From Atriophallophorus winterbourni (Eukaryota; Platyhelminthes; Trematoda; Plagiorchiida; Microphallidae): a DNA stretch of 64,000 nucleotides. The notes beneath the pieces were generated by a model, which was given only the letters and a program-made list of their open reading frames with translations, had not been told where the DNA came from and did no database searches. The position numbers were made by a program, and so were the translations under genes. Positions 9,480-21,345 of this stretch are shown here, one piece after another. The stretch covers positions 23,610 through 87,609 of the forward strand of contig JACCGJ010013524.1 in the NCBI GenBank assembly GCA_013407085.1. The letters are read 5' to 3'. The number at the start of each line of letters is the position of its first letter. Position 1 is the stretch's first letter.

Positions 9480-12240
9480 CAGTGGTTTGTAATCATCTGT
9501 GCGCGTGAGCACTGAGATGAAATGTTCAAAGTTGCTCACATTAGTGTGAGTTCTGAAGACCATCGCAAAGAACGATACACTATAATAAAGATTTTTAAGT
9601 AACTCTACATTCTTTTAAGTCTTTAGTACTCTATATGGACTCTGAAATTCGTTTTAACGAATAAAGCTTTCTTCGTCTAAGGTTTATAAGAATTTGTTAT
9701 TTTCACGCTATATGAAAGATGAGTGCTGTATATTTTGCCATTAAAACGAATACATCACATTCACGAGGGGACAACAGAAATTTTGTCAGCGCAGTTGAGG
9801 TGAGAAATTCATTCACACAACATTCAGGATGGTGTAAATTTGTTCTCTGTATCACCGCATCATCATTTTATTGGCGCACAATGGACTCCCGAGTTAAGGC
9901 CAGGTAATCGAATAGCATAGTTTGAACTGAAGCTGTGATTCTTGTGTGGAATAATTTCTGTAAGCATTGATTGATTTAATTCTATGGCCATACGGAATGG
10001 TTCTCTGGAACGGTGATTAGAGTTTATCATTATTTAATTTTGAGGATAATATTCCGTTTTCACCGTAAGTGTCAACTTACCAAATTTTATTGTCAGATGA
10101 TGGAATAATACCACCTTCAAGATATGTGAATCTCTCACAAAGTTCATCTGCTCTCCCGCTGGTGGCTGCGTGGTTTTCATTGAGCAGCTCACCCTCGATA
10201 TCCTGTTTAATATCCAATTCGAAGTTATTTTTCACGTGATAGTTCCAGTTCCTAATTAGGTCCTAATGTTGACTCCTTGTTTCAAACATATAGCGGGGTA
10301 AATCCTTTCGGGTTATGAGCGTTACCAATACAAAAGACAAGAACAATCCGGCACAGGTTACGATGCTAAACTGTTTGGAATTTTTTTTATCAAACTCTCG
10401 ATTTAGCAATGGTTCCTAGTTCAACTGCGTCCATTTTATAACAGGACGAACATTCCTCAGACACCATTTTCAGCATGCAATCACGTACTGTGTAAGCGGT
10501 GAAAGGTCCGCCGGAATAATTAATCTTTTATACGAAAGGAAAATCACACAGAAGTCGCTAATCAACGGTTTTAAACTCTGTTATATGTGAGTTTCGAACA
10601 AACTAAGCACCCTATTGCCAGTACCAGATTAAAAATGACCGATTAGATTCAACAGAAAATCTTTTGTTTTCTTTTTTATGCTATGAACACTACTCATTTG
10701 GAGAGCGTGGTACAATGACCATTTGATTAATCCATTCTGTCACCTTCTCCGTTAAATGGGAGCATTTTTACTTCATATGCGATTATTATAATCGCAAAGA
10801 TACTTTACTCCTAACATACAATTTCGTTCCTTGATCCTCTCAACATCAACCACAGTTCTCAAGTGATGGCTAAAGCTAACATCTCAAAATACACTCTTGA
10901 TGTGTACCTAATTTTAGGGTTCATTCAATTAAATTTTGTGACTTCTCTTGGTGATATATTTAGTTAAATTTGTTAGCAGATCTTTACTTGGCCGTACCAT
11001 GTTGATCATCTAAATTTGAAAGTGCCTTTATGTTATTTTGTGCCCATCACTGCTTATCAAGGTCCCTTTCTGCTAAAATTCGACATCACCCATCAAAAAT
11101 ATGGGAATTGTATTGGCCCTACGTAACCGTGGAGAACAGAATCGGGAAATAGTAAAAACTTGTAAGCTTGTAAACTATTTGAATTCGTTATCATCTATGT
11201 GGACATGTACAGAGTGATTCGTGCAATAAACCAACATGGCATTTCTAGAAATTGGCACTGTTAATACTGTAATCTAGCAACGAATTGTTAAAACAAGACA
11301 AACCGCATTTTAGATTACCCAAACACAGCAAAATATTCAATGAGTTCTCACTTTTGGTCCTGCAGGTATTTTAGCGCAGTCTTCCATTATTTGGCCACAT
11401 CCTGGACGAGGGAATTCTCACTGATTGGTTGTTCACCTACACTAGCGAGACTTTATCCATGCCCGAATAATCCTCATTGGTAGAGCACTTGTATATTGAC
11501 AGGCTCTTCTTTATTTTGATACGCATGGCTGTGTTCAGAAGTACCCTGCATAGTTCATTCTCCATTCATTAACCTAAACATAATATTAACAACAAAATAT
11601 TCTAATTTGCCTTTCAAATTTTCTTTATTTATTTTATTTGCAATTTCAACACGATAGATGATCGAAACGGAATTACCCGTACAAATGATCGAGTGACAAA
11701 GGAAATTGTGTTGATCTAGTGATTTGTCGATGGAATTTGATTGAAAATATTCGACGGTGAACATAAATCAATTTTGGTAGCTCAGAATCAACGATTGACT
11801 TCTCAGCTGTCGGATGAGAAAGAAGCTCAGTTCAACAGCAATAGCATGTTACCTTGAGTATGACCTCTCCGACGCAACTTTGTGATCAGCCAAAATTACC
11901 AAAGCATAGTGAAGATTCGTTCGTGATAAAGAAGTGATCCATGTCATATAATGTCAAAGTCAATATAAGAACCGCTGCATTCGTTCCTGGTACGTTAGAT
12001 TCCGGAAACCACATGCGATGATATATTCTATTATGCAGTAGAATTTACATTTTGAGACACAAATTCTAAGCTTGTGACACGTTTCGTGGTTTGGATAATG
12101 TAGGATTTTATTATCGTCAGCAACGTTGCAACATACCCAGAATTTGAGAAGCACACTTACAAACGAACTCAAAATGCATGTTTTATTCAGGCTGTAGCAA
12201 ACCAAGACTCAAAAATCCTTTTCGGCTTGCCCAGGACCCA
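9480..12240. other. Intergenic DNA, no supported gene
   Basis: AT-rich, frames broken throughout. I find no coding motif, RNA gene or second copy within the window. Two minus frames at 11555-11764 and 11960-12205 look like chance frames. Confidence 0.5.
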
Positions 12241-12249
12241 ATTGTATTT

Positions 12250-12840
12250 CCAAATGAGACCGTGGATGTTTGATGTTTATTAGCCACGAGTGGTAATCAC
12301 TAGTTTTCGGATAATATGCAGAAAATCCACCCAACGACCTAAAACAAGATCTAGAGGCACCAAAACGATTGATGAGGACAAACGCGGACCTCCGAAAATT
12401 CGGCTTTCGGAATTATCGCATTAGATAGGTTCAAACAACAGCCTCCTTGGAAGCAGAAGTAGATGGACAACGTCATCCGCTATCAACCAGTTAAACTCGG
12501 TCAAACGAGCCCAGCGTCGTTAGGGCTTAAATTGAAACGGTTGGTAAATCAAACTGAAGGGGCAACCGGTAGGAACATATCGAGAAGAGATTTTTGTGGT
12601 AACGTGGTTTGGCCATACAAGATTGGTGTGTTTTTCTATTTGTCATGTGCGTAATAAACGTGTTTGCCGATTGGTTTTCTTTTGGGCTGTGGGATTCGTG
12701 GGTGAACGCGATCAGCGTTGGAATGGTTGATCTCAAAAACGTGTACGTGTGTGAAACGCCAGCTGAAACGTGGTTAATATCGCATTGAGTGGCCTCGGAG
12801 CCTGTGCAAACAAGCTAATGAACTTTAGGATCTGGAACGC
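12250..12840 (+). repeat. Dispersed repeat family R4, copy 1
   Basis: Shares three blocks in order with copies at 29.3, 30.9, 36.2 and 45.4/46.8 kb: an upstream segment that in translation resembles the 36.3-kb frame (DED..GPPKIRLSEL here, PDD..EPVIFRVLEEL there), a middle segment with GGTCAAACGAGCC, and an AATAAACGTGTTTG segment followed by TGTGGGATTCGTGGGTG. The AATAAA followed by a conserved segment suggests the end of a retroelement or a degenerate solo LTR; this is inference. Confidence 0.55.
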
Positions 12841-13079
12841 GTTTTCATTCGATTAACCTGGCTCAATCGCTACAAATCCTCACGCCCTACAATATTTCGT
12901 TGTCTTGATAATTTGCAGCAAATTGAATTTTTGACATCTTAATGGTAGCTTATTCGTCATCGACTATCTACGAAGATCGTTCAAATCGCTTTGCCCATCT
13001 GATACAGCTTTTGCAGCAGTTGAAAGTGGTCATTTCAATAAAAATTCAGATATTTCCAGATAGAAAGTGCGGATACTAG

Positions 13080-13204
13080 CTCCTTCATCAACCAGTCGTA
13101 CAACATCATCAGCAATGTTGGCACTCCGTCGCGATATTCACAGAAATAAGGCGTTTTACAAAACTTTTTGGATAACCGTCGTCAATTAGCCTTTGGCTCG
13201 CTTG
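13080..13204 (+). mobile_element. Penelope-like element, left arm of foldback (part 1)
   Basis: The segment around 13150-13200 (CAAAACTTTTTGGATAACCG, then AGCCTTTGGCTCG) is the reverse complement of 14180-14232 with few differences. It is the left arm of an inverted duplication of a Penelope-like element, cut at about 13204 by an inserted LINE; the element resumes at 13663. Confidence 0.6.
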
Positions 13205-13668
13205 TACCTGGACTAGCTGCTAAACCATATGAAGAACGTTTGAGGATTCTCAATCTTTTTGACTTTCGCTGTCGTCGACTAAGAGGTGACCACAAACTGA
13301 TGTACAATATTATGCACGTCCCTAACCATCCCTTGTCCAAACTTTTCACACGCTCGCCACCCCGTGCCAGTCGGAAACATGAACTTACAGTGTTTATTCC
13401 CACTTCAAGACTGAACTGTCGAAGATATTCCTATGCTGTACGTGTAAGTTTTACATGGAACACCCTCCCCTCCACTGTTACACACTCAGCCAACCTGGAT
13501 ATTTTTAAAGCTAATTTGGACAAATACTTGAGAGACAACCCAAACTTTGATACGATTTACACTACATGAGTTTTCCTGTTCTTCTTTTTTATTGTATATA
13601 CCTCATAACTCCATCCTATGGTTATTGTTAAGCTAAATGCTTTTTAGACCATTACAACTTTGAATCTT
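13205..13668 (+). mobile_element. CR1-like LINE 3' fragment nested in a Penelope-like element
   Basis: The plus frame to 13569 encodes the LINE C-terminal domain: AAKPYEERLRILNLFDFRCR, RRLRGDHKLMYNIMHVPN, VRVSFTWNTLPS and IFKANLDKYLRD, then a stop. It is followed by a 3' UTR whose tail (TTTTTAGACCATTACAACTT then TGAATC) ends exactly where the Penelope-like sequence resumes. It is the 5'-truncated sister of the copy at 5805-6170. The clean end inside another element shows that it inserted later. Confidence 0.82.
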
Positions 13669-13730
13669 TCGTCGCTGCACAGGTGTTCTATCTTATGGAA
13701 AATGGAGCAAGATATGGAGCTAAAGACTTG
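13663..13730 (+). mobile_element. Penelope-like element, left arm of foldback (part 2)
   Basis: CGTCGCTGCACAGGTGTTC and the following bases to about 13724 are the reverse complement of 14107-14156. The plus frame reads VAAQVFYLMENGARYGA, and the minus strand of the right arm encodes the same with one change. About 24 bases present in the right arm at the LINE insertion point are missing here. Confidence 0.7.
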
Positions 13731-14245
13731 TCTTAGATGAGCGGAAGAGTATCGTAGTACAGCATCTGTATCGATAGGATTCCGGTAGACAGAAGTTTTT
13801 ATTTTCCCGTCTACATTTTGTGCTAAACAGTCCAAAAATGGAAGATTGCCTGAGCAAGACTCAACTTCCTTGGTGACCGTAATACGTGGGTCTATTTCAT
13901 TTAAATATTTGAAGAATGCCTCTAACTGATCTCGCTTGATGATAACAAATGTGTCATTAATATAGCGCTACCACAATTTTGGCCTGAGACCTTCATTGTT
14001 AAGGGCTTTGTTCTCGAAATGTTCCATATACATGTTCGCACGTACTGGAGATATCGGTGAACCCATCGTTAACCCTTCTTTTTGTCTATATAATTGCTCA
14101 TTAGCTCCATATCTTGTTCCATTTTCCATAAGATAGAACACCTGTGCAGCGACGAAAGAGACCGTAAACAGGCGCACCGTGAAACGAGCCAAAGGCTCAT
14201 TGACTACGGTTATCCAAAAAGTTTTGTAAAACGCCAATTGATGAA
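13731..14245 (-). pseudogene. Penelope-like reverse transcriptase fragment
   Basis: Read on the minus strand from about 14230 down, the frame contains FVAAQVFYLMENG, RQKEGLTMGSPISP (RT motif 4/B), then LRPKLW, a stop, and RYINDTFVII, then LPFLD and VYRNPIDTDAVLRYSSAH. The order GLTMGSP, RY-x-DDTF, LPFLD is specific to Penelope-like element reverse transcriptases. The catalytic DD of motif C reads ND, and an in-frame stop precedes it, so the fragment is dead. Its right-hand portion is also present inverted at 13080-13730, giving a foldback. Confidence 0.8.
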
Positions 14246-14792
14246 GGTAAAATACCCGTAAGAAAAATCGGAGAAAAATTGGCGAGATACAGTTCGCATA
14301 CCTTACGTAAAATGCACATCTGAAGCGATACTTAGAATCTTGAACCAGGCGGCCATACGCGTGACTTATAAGAAAGGGAAAACTATCCGTTCGGTTCTGA
14401 TGCACCTCAAGGATGAGACACCGTTATCTAGCGTCAAGAACAGCATCTACAGAATCAACTGTAAGGACTGTTCTGGTGTTTACATAGGCCAGACTTCCAG
14501 GGAAATTCACACCAGAATCGAAGAACACCGAAAGCGTGTACGGAAACAGCCCCGGGATGCGGGGGAATATCAATCCCTTATTCGTGATTCCGCCTTGGCG
14601 GAGCACGTTTTAGATACGGGCCACAGCGTCGATCTAGACAATGTGGAAATATTAAGACGCGGTATTAAACCGTATAGCGAACGCCTACATGCGGAGGCGG
14701 TCGAAATTGCGAAGGCAGGTCCACTGGCAGTCAATAAGGTGTATGGGGTAGAAATCTCCACAATCTGGCGCTTGGCACTGCTGCGACGGTAA
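14246..14792 (+). pseudogene. Penelope-like element GIY-YIG endonuclease domain
   Basis: A long open plus frame to the stop at 14790-14792. Upstream residues (IPYVK, SEAILRIL, KGKTIRSVL) match the segment that links reverse transcriptase and endonuclease in Penelope-like elements. Then follow IYRINCKDC, GVYIGQTSREIHTRIEEH and AEHVLDTGHSVDLDNVEIL: the Y and YIG strands, a C-x2-C pair and the following histidines that mark the Penelope-type GIY-YIG nuclease. The domain itself is uninterrupted, but it is cut off from its reverse transcriptase, which lies inverted next door, so no full protein can be made here. Related fragments lie at 21.5, 24.0 and 46.0 kb. Confidence 0.82.
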
Positions 14793-15190
14793 ATAGTTAT
14801 TATTCACGTTATACCTACTAGTTAATTAGATTATTGTTTTTCTTCAAAAATAGGTTAACCTTAACCCCGTTAGTTATGTACTTTTACGCATGTGGACCGC
14901 CGTGTCAACTGACCTTGACCGTGTTCACTTGTATCAGATTGATATGGATACACATTAGTAGGAAAATCGACCACTGATCCTGGTCATTCCTACGAGACGT
15001 GACACACGGTAAGCGTACTATAGGCTGTTTAGCGGTAAGGTCAAATAAGTGGTGGTGGGTTGACCGCTACTTAATCATGTTCCCTGTCCTGACTATCACC
15101 CTTGGTCTGACGAAGCTTCTGTGTCAGAAGTAAAACGTTACCCAAAAACTACTCTAACCGATTCCACTCAAATTTCTTAGCATTATGAAT
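14793..15190 (+). repeat. Penelope-like element 3' region
   Basis: Non-coding sequence downstream of the endonuclease. About 320 bp of it is shared with 24375-24695 (ACTGATCCTGG, AGCGGTAAGGTCAAA, CACCCTTGGTCTGACGAAGC, CTCTAACCGA). Shorter pieces recur at 21.35, 23.25, 47.2 and 62.3 kb. It contains a hammerhead motif at 15101-15145, matching the hammerheads reported in the pLTRs of Penelope-like elements. Confidence 0.7.
15101..15145 (+). ncRNA. Hammerhead ribozyme motif of a Penelope-like element
   Basis: CTGACGA (15107-15113), a strong stem II (GCTTCTG 15115-15121 with CAGAAGT 15125-15131, loop TGT), then AAAA where GAAA is expected, then CGT and U15139 as the cleavage-site base. Stem I pairs TTGGT (15102-15106) with ACCCAA (15140-15145), with one bulge. 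The G-to-A change in GAAA should abolish cleavage. Stem III would be the palindrome ACGT. Confidence 0.7.
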
Positions 15191-15234
15191 ACACGATCGG
15201 TCCCAAACATATTCCACTCGATAGTTCAGTCAAG

Positions 15235-15465
15235 TTGCTCAGAATGCCATGATCGTTTGTGTAATAGCGTGATCGAAATTTTATTTTGGGGTCAGATGAA
15301 CAACTCATAGTGGTGGATTCGCCGACCCAGGTATTTTGTCTCGGGTGCGTGTGTATGACTGGGTGGCGAAATCAATTCGGAACATTCACGTTCGTTCGCT
15401 TTATGTTTTATACAGTTCGAATACGAATTTCATTTTGTTTGTATGGAATGTTATTTTAAGAAGAG
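15235..15465 (+). repeat. Dispersed repeat family R5, copy 1
   Basis: Contains TCTCGGGTGCGTGTG, TGGCGAAATCAATTC and TTCGAATACGAATTTCA in the same order and spacing as 48790-49030. No coding frame is conserved between the two copies. Lies just behind the Penelope-like element. Class unknown. Confidence 0.6.
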
Positions 15466-16250
15466 GAGGCTGTTACGATTCCTTTTTTGGCTTAAGGTGC
15501 ACAACATGAGTTGTTATTATGCTGTTTGAACCTAGTATCTCTTGTAGAAATCTCCATTTGATCTCCGTTAGATCTTCCTTTTTGTCGGTATTACAAGTTC
15601 ACACAACTGTTGTTGTTTTGTACGCTTACCACATGCTAAAAGTTCCTTCAAAGCTAGTAAACATTCATATATGATTAAACCTGTCGGATGAGGTTAATTG
15701 TAGTTAATCCATTGTGATTTTTGAAGCCAACTGTTATTCCGTATTACACATACCCATCATCGACTACAAATCCCGTTAGATGGCTGCAAAATCAAATGTT
15801 CGTGGAAACTCTTATTATTAACAATTGATCTGCGAGAAACAGTTAAAGTCTCCGATCGTCTGGCAATGTGTTACTAGCTTGGACACGGCCGAGCGATTTC
15901 GCTTTGTCAATCAATCACCACTGTGTTTTCATTTCCGTGTATTAAAACTAGACCGATAGTAACTTCTTGAGCCTACAGTTGTTCCACGTTCGCGTATCGA
16001 TTATACTACGATCTGGTTGAGTGACATTCGCTCAGCCTAAAATCCTTATCATATCGATTTTATCGATCCACTCGATAGCAGCGCGCCTAAGCTCGGCGGC
16101 CGAATGCTTCATAAACATAAATCAATAACACATCAATATGAACGGAAACACATGACTGCTTCTAATATTTTCGCTTGATTGATATACTGAAAGATTATCG
16201 CTCATTTATTCGGACAGACGGAGAGCTTGACCGGAGCCGTTGACAAGAAA

Positions 16251-19200
16251 ATGGCAGAAACGGAACAATTAACAAACCAGGTAAGTTTTTTTCGTTTTAA
16301 TGTTGTACAAAATGATAAAAACAATGAAACAAAGCAATAATTGATTAAATTAAACTTGTTTTAACGTAATTTAAACTCAATGAAGTTATATAATTTACCT
16401 GTTATTTCGATGATTACAATTGTCGGAACCGAGTGATTATAATTTTGTAGATTCTCAGGTTGTATAATTCGATCCATCACAAAACAGCATCCCTTTATAT
16501 TCCTTTGCATTTTGAGAAACAGAATGCTAATTTAATGCGTGAATTAAGGCTGGTAGCTATTTTGTTAATGTATATAGAGCTTCAGTAGAGTTGATTATAT
16601 CCTTTGGGAGATGGCATTGGATGAAATTTTGTTGCAAACATTGCATGATAAACAGTTGTTTGGTAAAATGAGTCTTGCAATAACGATGTGGATATAATTG
16701 TACAATTTAGATTCTGAGTTTTGTCAGATGTACTAAATCTGGTTAGCATCATGGTCACATTTATTCAATGTGTTTACAATCATTTTTCAGCACGTTACAA
16801 TTTCCCCGAATCGTGTTGTAAGTTGAATGTGTTATCGATTTTTATATAAAACAAAATACAATGTGAATTCGCGCATCTGGTTTAACGATTTATATTTCTT
16901 CGAAAAAAAACGCACACATTTTTGAACTGGAAAATAGATTGTTGATCTAAAGTCTTAAATTAAATTTAACAACACCCACTGTTTGTCAGGAACTTAGAAA
17001 ATTGATTATCGTAAAATAAAAGAGAAATATTTTCTTAAAATTATTTTTCCAGTAGCTAATGGTGAATATGAAACCGAACTAAGTTTCGCAGAACGATTTT
17101 TTGTAGCTAATCAACACAATGAGTAAATTAATAGATGAAAATGAAAAATGAAAGGAAACTGAAGACCCTAGACGATCACTGTATCAACATACTAATCGAT
17201 CAACATCATTCAATTGTATACAGACGATTCAGGTGCTAAGAAAATACCTCGATTTGAAAAGTTGTTGTGTTCTGTTTTTATCGCATTTCGGACTCCAGAA
17301 GCAGCCTCTTATTTGAAGTTACAATGTGCATTCAAGTCATTTGCTATTCAAAACGGCTCTAGATATCATGCAAATTTGAGGGAGCTTAGCATGTTTGTTG
17401 TTCTTTGAAAGCTACTCGCGATAGGTAAAGTCCATTCCAATATTCACTGTGTGCATACTCTGATCGGGAACTTTTCCAAAATTTCACGATGAAACAACAA
17501 AATATCGAATAAGATATTTTTTAAGTACGAGTATTCGTAGAAGTGATTACTAGGCGTCATGTATACAGGTGGTATCCTGGCTGTCAAAACAAAATTGTTA
17601 CTGCTCAATTAACCACCACTTCTCAGGTCCAGTCTGATGGTATTCAACAGATTTAAATATTGTGGCGTAATTTGATTTGTGGTCTTACATGATTAAGAGT
17701 CGGTTCCCCGACTGGTTCATCTTGTTTAATTACTGGTGAGAAATTTCATTTACTGACCCAAATCTGATTTCAATTATTTTAGCTTGACAACAACTGACAC
17801 AATCGGTATAGGAAATTCAAAACAAATTTTCGTTACCATGTGAACCAACAACCCAAAATTTACAAATTCTTGCAGCCGCATCCGTCAGACGAATCAATGT
17901 TCTGAAATCATTTCGCTCGAGTATATTATGTACTGCACTATTCATATATTGTGGTGTTCATATCCCTTATTTCATAATTAACTTCAATTACTTCACCAGG
18001 TTGAACAATCACCTGATACTACAGGCAAGGAAACACCTCTATGTACTCCAAATCGAACATCTGCTAATGAAGCACAAACGGACTCTGCTAAAGGGGAATC
18101 ATTATCGAGCAGCACTACTGCTAATAACAACCACAATAATAACAATATCACCAATGCCAACGTCAATGGCAATGCTGTATTTGAGCATTTAGCCTCGGAA
18201 ATCTCCAAGGTCGCCGCTGCACTATATTTGCTGAAGCAGTTACCGAATTTGGATCGCGCAGTCCCAACAGAATTTCTGAATTATTTTCAACGAAAAAAAG
18301 AAACCCCAAGTTCTAGGAACCTTCTGAACCAGTCAATGAGTTCAGGAAGTCCAGCAAGAAAAGTCCCACCGAATTTCCCCGCTAGCGTCCCGTTGCCAGC
18401 ATCGAGCTCTCATGGTCCATTTATTCGCTTGGTAACCAGGGGCCACAGGACCTTGGTTCATCTCGGCCAATTGGTCGGGATTCTCGATGATAGGTCTGGA
18501 TTTCTGCTTCAGCGTGTGGTGAGCTACGATCCGAAACGGGTTCAATTGCAATTGCTCGCAGAATTGAAACCTGCGGACATTTTGCATCTGACAGAATCAA
18601 AACTTCAGCAAATTGCCCAAAATGAAAAGCGTGCTAAGACAAAGAGTTTGTTGTCGAGTGTCGTTTCTACAGCCGATACACTGGAATACGAGAGACGGTA
18701 AATATTCATGCGAAAGTTAACATTGTTGTTTTGAAAATCACTTTCTGCCAAATTTATTTAGACATGCTTGATTTGAATGAGACACATATGGACATTTTAA
18801 AGCATATAAGTGATATTAACACGTCTTTATAGTTGATAATTCAAAGTGATTCAAAGTTGTAATGGTCTAAAAAGCATTTAGCTTAACAATAACTTTTGGA
18901 TTTTCATTATCATCAAATAGAATTTTCAGTCACCAGTAGCCCTTTAAAGTGTGAAAAACTTTACGGACAATTAGAATCAGATGCCTCAACCAGCATATTA
19001 GATTAAACGGCAGTAGGTTTACTTTTTCGGTGGCAAAAAACTGCAAATCCACCTTACATTACAATTGAAACTTAGAGGTGTAACTGAGGATCCGTTAATG
19101 AAATCAATAAACATATGTACATTCATGTGGGTTGGAAATTATAACTCCATGTTGCTTTTACAGCGTGGCTGATGTACCATCGCGATGCAATGATCTCACC

Positions 19201-20196
19201 AGGAGTCATGGTCCGGTTCTCACAACTCCTGGATTGGTTCTGATTCGCGCGGAGCAAGTACGCGAGCTGGGCATCATAAGTGATGACCCGAGCGAATTTG
19301 AGTCCATGCCACCGTCGGAATGGTGCAAAGAGATCAAGGAAATTCAAAGGGAGCAAGAGATGAACCACATGTCAACGAAAGTAACGAAAGAATTTCTAGA
19401 GTCGACTCACGCCGAGTCCAGTTCACAATCTGCGAACGTAATCTTGGGAAACGAACAACAAACGCCTATTAATAAGACCAAGACCACTGGTGGTCAAGCA
19501 AGAGTAGCTGTTGCGACCGGAAGTAATGAAGCCTCGGACGACACAAAGAACGACCATGCTCAACAATCTGATATTAACAAGTCTAAGGGTTCTGGCCGCA
19601 AGCGAAGGATCTATCGCAGGAGAGGCGGAAAGAAGCCGGAGACAATTGCGAGTGAGCAACCAAAGGCTAATGCTCAAAACGTAAGTATAATATCCTTGTG
19701 TCCTACATAACTCAAATTCAGTTTTTAAATACTATTTACCGTAGCCTAAAGGCCGTCGTTGAAAGTAATAGTTTATGATTAATTGGTAAAGTAACTTTAC
19801 TGAAAGAGTAGCTTAGATGGGTGTGGTTTGGCTACTAGCTCCGTTCATTGTTAGTCGTGTGTGATGACTGTACAACACAGATAATCGTATATTCGTCCGA
19901 CAAATGCCGAATGTTACCTCGCGCATTCTCTGTTTCAGCCAACCGCACAAAACCAACCGGCTATCGCGCCAGCTAATCAGAATGTTGCCACCGCCCCACA
20001 GACCGCGAACACACATCAAACTTGTCACGAAAAAGCTGTTGTTACATGCCAACAGGCGGAGCATGCTGTTTGCACTTGCCATCAGCGGCGCATACCAAGA
20101 GGATCGAATTATGAATATCGTCAAAGTAACATGAATAGAAGGCCACGAAATTGGAGCTATTGCTACGGACGACACGCCAGATGCCAACATTATTAG
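16251..20196 (+). CDS. Uncharacterised four-exon gene, 500-residue protein
   Basis: Exons 16251-16280, 18000-18697, 19164-19680 and 19939-20196, all with GT donors and AG acceptors (donors GTAAGT, GTAAAT, GTAAGT) and consistent phases (0, 2, 0), give one 500-codon frame ending in TAG. The start ATG lies in AAAATGGCAG. The protein has an Asn-rich run (residues 52-68), a region that looks folded (about 71-320, with LYLLKQLPNLDRAVPTEF and HLGQLVGILDDRSGFLLQ), a basic patch near 387-400 (RKRRIYRRRGGKK), a Gln/Ala/Asn-rich linker, and a Cys/His-rich tail (C444, H445, C452, H457, C460, C462, H463, then C490, C497). No signal peptide or membrane segment. I do not recognise the family. The basic and Cys/His-rich composition would suit a nucleic-acid or metal binder, which is speculation. 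Intron 2 holds a LINE tail. A polyadenylation signal follows at 20664. Confidence 0.85.
18830..18895 (-). mobile_element. LINE 3' tail in intron 2 of the 16.2-kb gene
   Basis: The minus strand reads GTTATTGTTAAGCTAAATGC, TTTTTAGACCATTACAACTT and TGAATC, the same tail as the LINEs at 5.8 and 13.6 kb. Only the 3' UTR end was inserted. Confidence 0.7.
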
Positions 20197-20663
20197 AAAC
20201 GCTGTTTGTTCCGTAGAATAGTTCGGCGTTTCCATTTATGCATTTCTGCTGACAAAGCATTTAACTCTGTTTTGTACTGTTTTGGTTGTTGTGTTTCAGA
20301 TTTGTTAGCTAATACATTCAAACTTGATAGTTTATACGTTTATACGACAAAAATTTTACACCTATTAAGCATAATGCAATTTGATATTAGACGAACCACT
20401 AGCTTGTCAATCTTCCGACGCTTGTTCAACTCATTATCCATGTGTTCGTCCTGTCTCGCATACGCATACATACAACCATGAAACTATCCCAATTCGGTTG
20501 ATGAATATCGATTTTCGTCGAACCGAAGTGTGTTTCTACCCCACCGTTGGGGCGGTGTCAAGTTCAGGGCGAAGCGAGTTTACTGGCGCGAGAGACAGTA
20601 GCATGACAGGCAGGGTTGTTGTAAAACTAACCAATATTCGATGCTCGAGTCGAAAATTCGTGA

Positions 20664-20669
20664 AATAAA
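20664..20669 (+). promoter_or_regulatory. Candidate polyadenylation signal AATAAA
   Basis: AATAAA lies 468 bases after the stop codon of the four-exon gene. Position only; no transcript evidence. Confidence 0.4.
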
Positions 20670-20784
20670 GTGCGACCAAATGGTTATTAATTATAACGAA
20701 CTTTACGCGTTAATTAAAAGCAATAGGTTCGATTGGTCCTAATTCGTTTAAATTAGTGACTTTTACGTGATCCGTGGTTTAATT

Positions 20785-21345
20785 CAAAAATCAAAAATCA
20801 AGGTTTTATGGTGAAAAAAGCAATCGCTTTACATATACCATTGGATGACAGCTATAAAAATACAGAGGTTACAATCAAAATTCTATTGAGGTGGTTAGTT
20901 TGTTTGGGTTTATATGGGCTCAATTTACATGGCCGATAGTGAGTGCTCTTTGATATAAGCATCCAGTTTCGATTTGAAATCATGGATATTAGGAGCGTTC
21001 ACAATATCTCGTGGTAGCGAATTCCACAGAAAGCAAATACACACCGAGAAGAAATGACGTCTACAATCGAGACGTGATTGCGGTATAACGAGACAATTTG
21101 AAAGACTCCGTGTATTCTTATGGAAACTGACATTTATCAAATCGCGGAGAGGATGATTTCCATCCGCATTCACACATTCGTCATTTTCTAAATGCTCAAA
21201 TCACCCGATCGAAGGTTGGCGATCTATAATGCTGGCTGTTTTGCGCAAACCCTACCAATATATACGGATTTCATTATATTTGAGGCTGGTACGTAATCCA
21301 TTGTCATTCAAAGAAAGTTTTCAATAAATCGCTCAGAGCTTATTA
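20785..21345 (-). mobile_element. CR1-like LINE 3' fragment
   Basis: Minus frame 20925-21173 contains NCLVIPQSRLDCRRHFFSV, then CFLWNSLPRDIVNAPN and FKSKLDAYIKEH, the C-terminal end of a CR1/Jockey-type protein. The minus-strand 3' end runs through CACCATAAAACC to a TTGATTTTTGATTTT repeat at about 20790. Upstream the similarity fades; at about 21346 Penelope-like sequence begins. Confidence 0.75.

Noticed and set aside
19813..20235. Open minus frame of 140 codons
   Set aside because: Antisense to the last exon and intron 3 of the four-exon gene; no recognisable motif.
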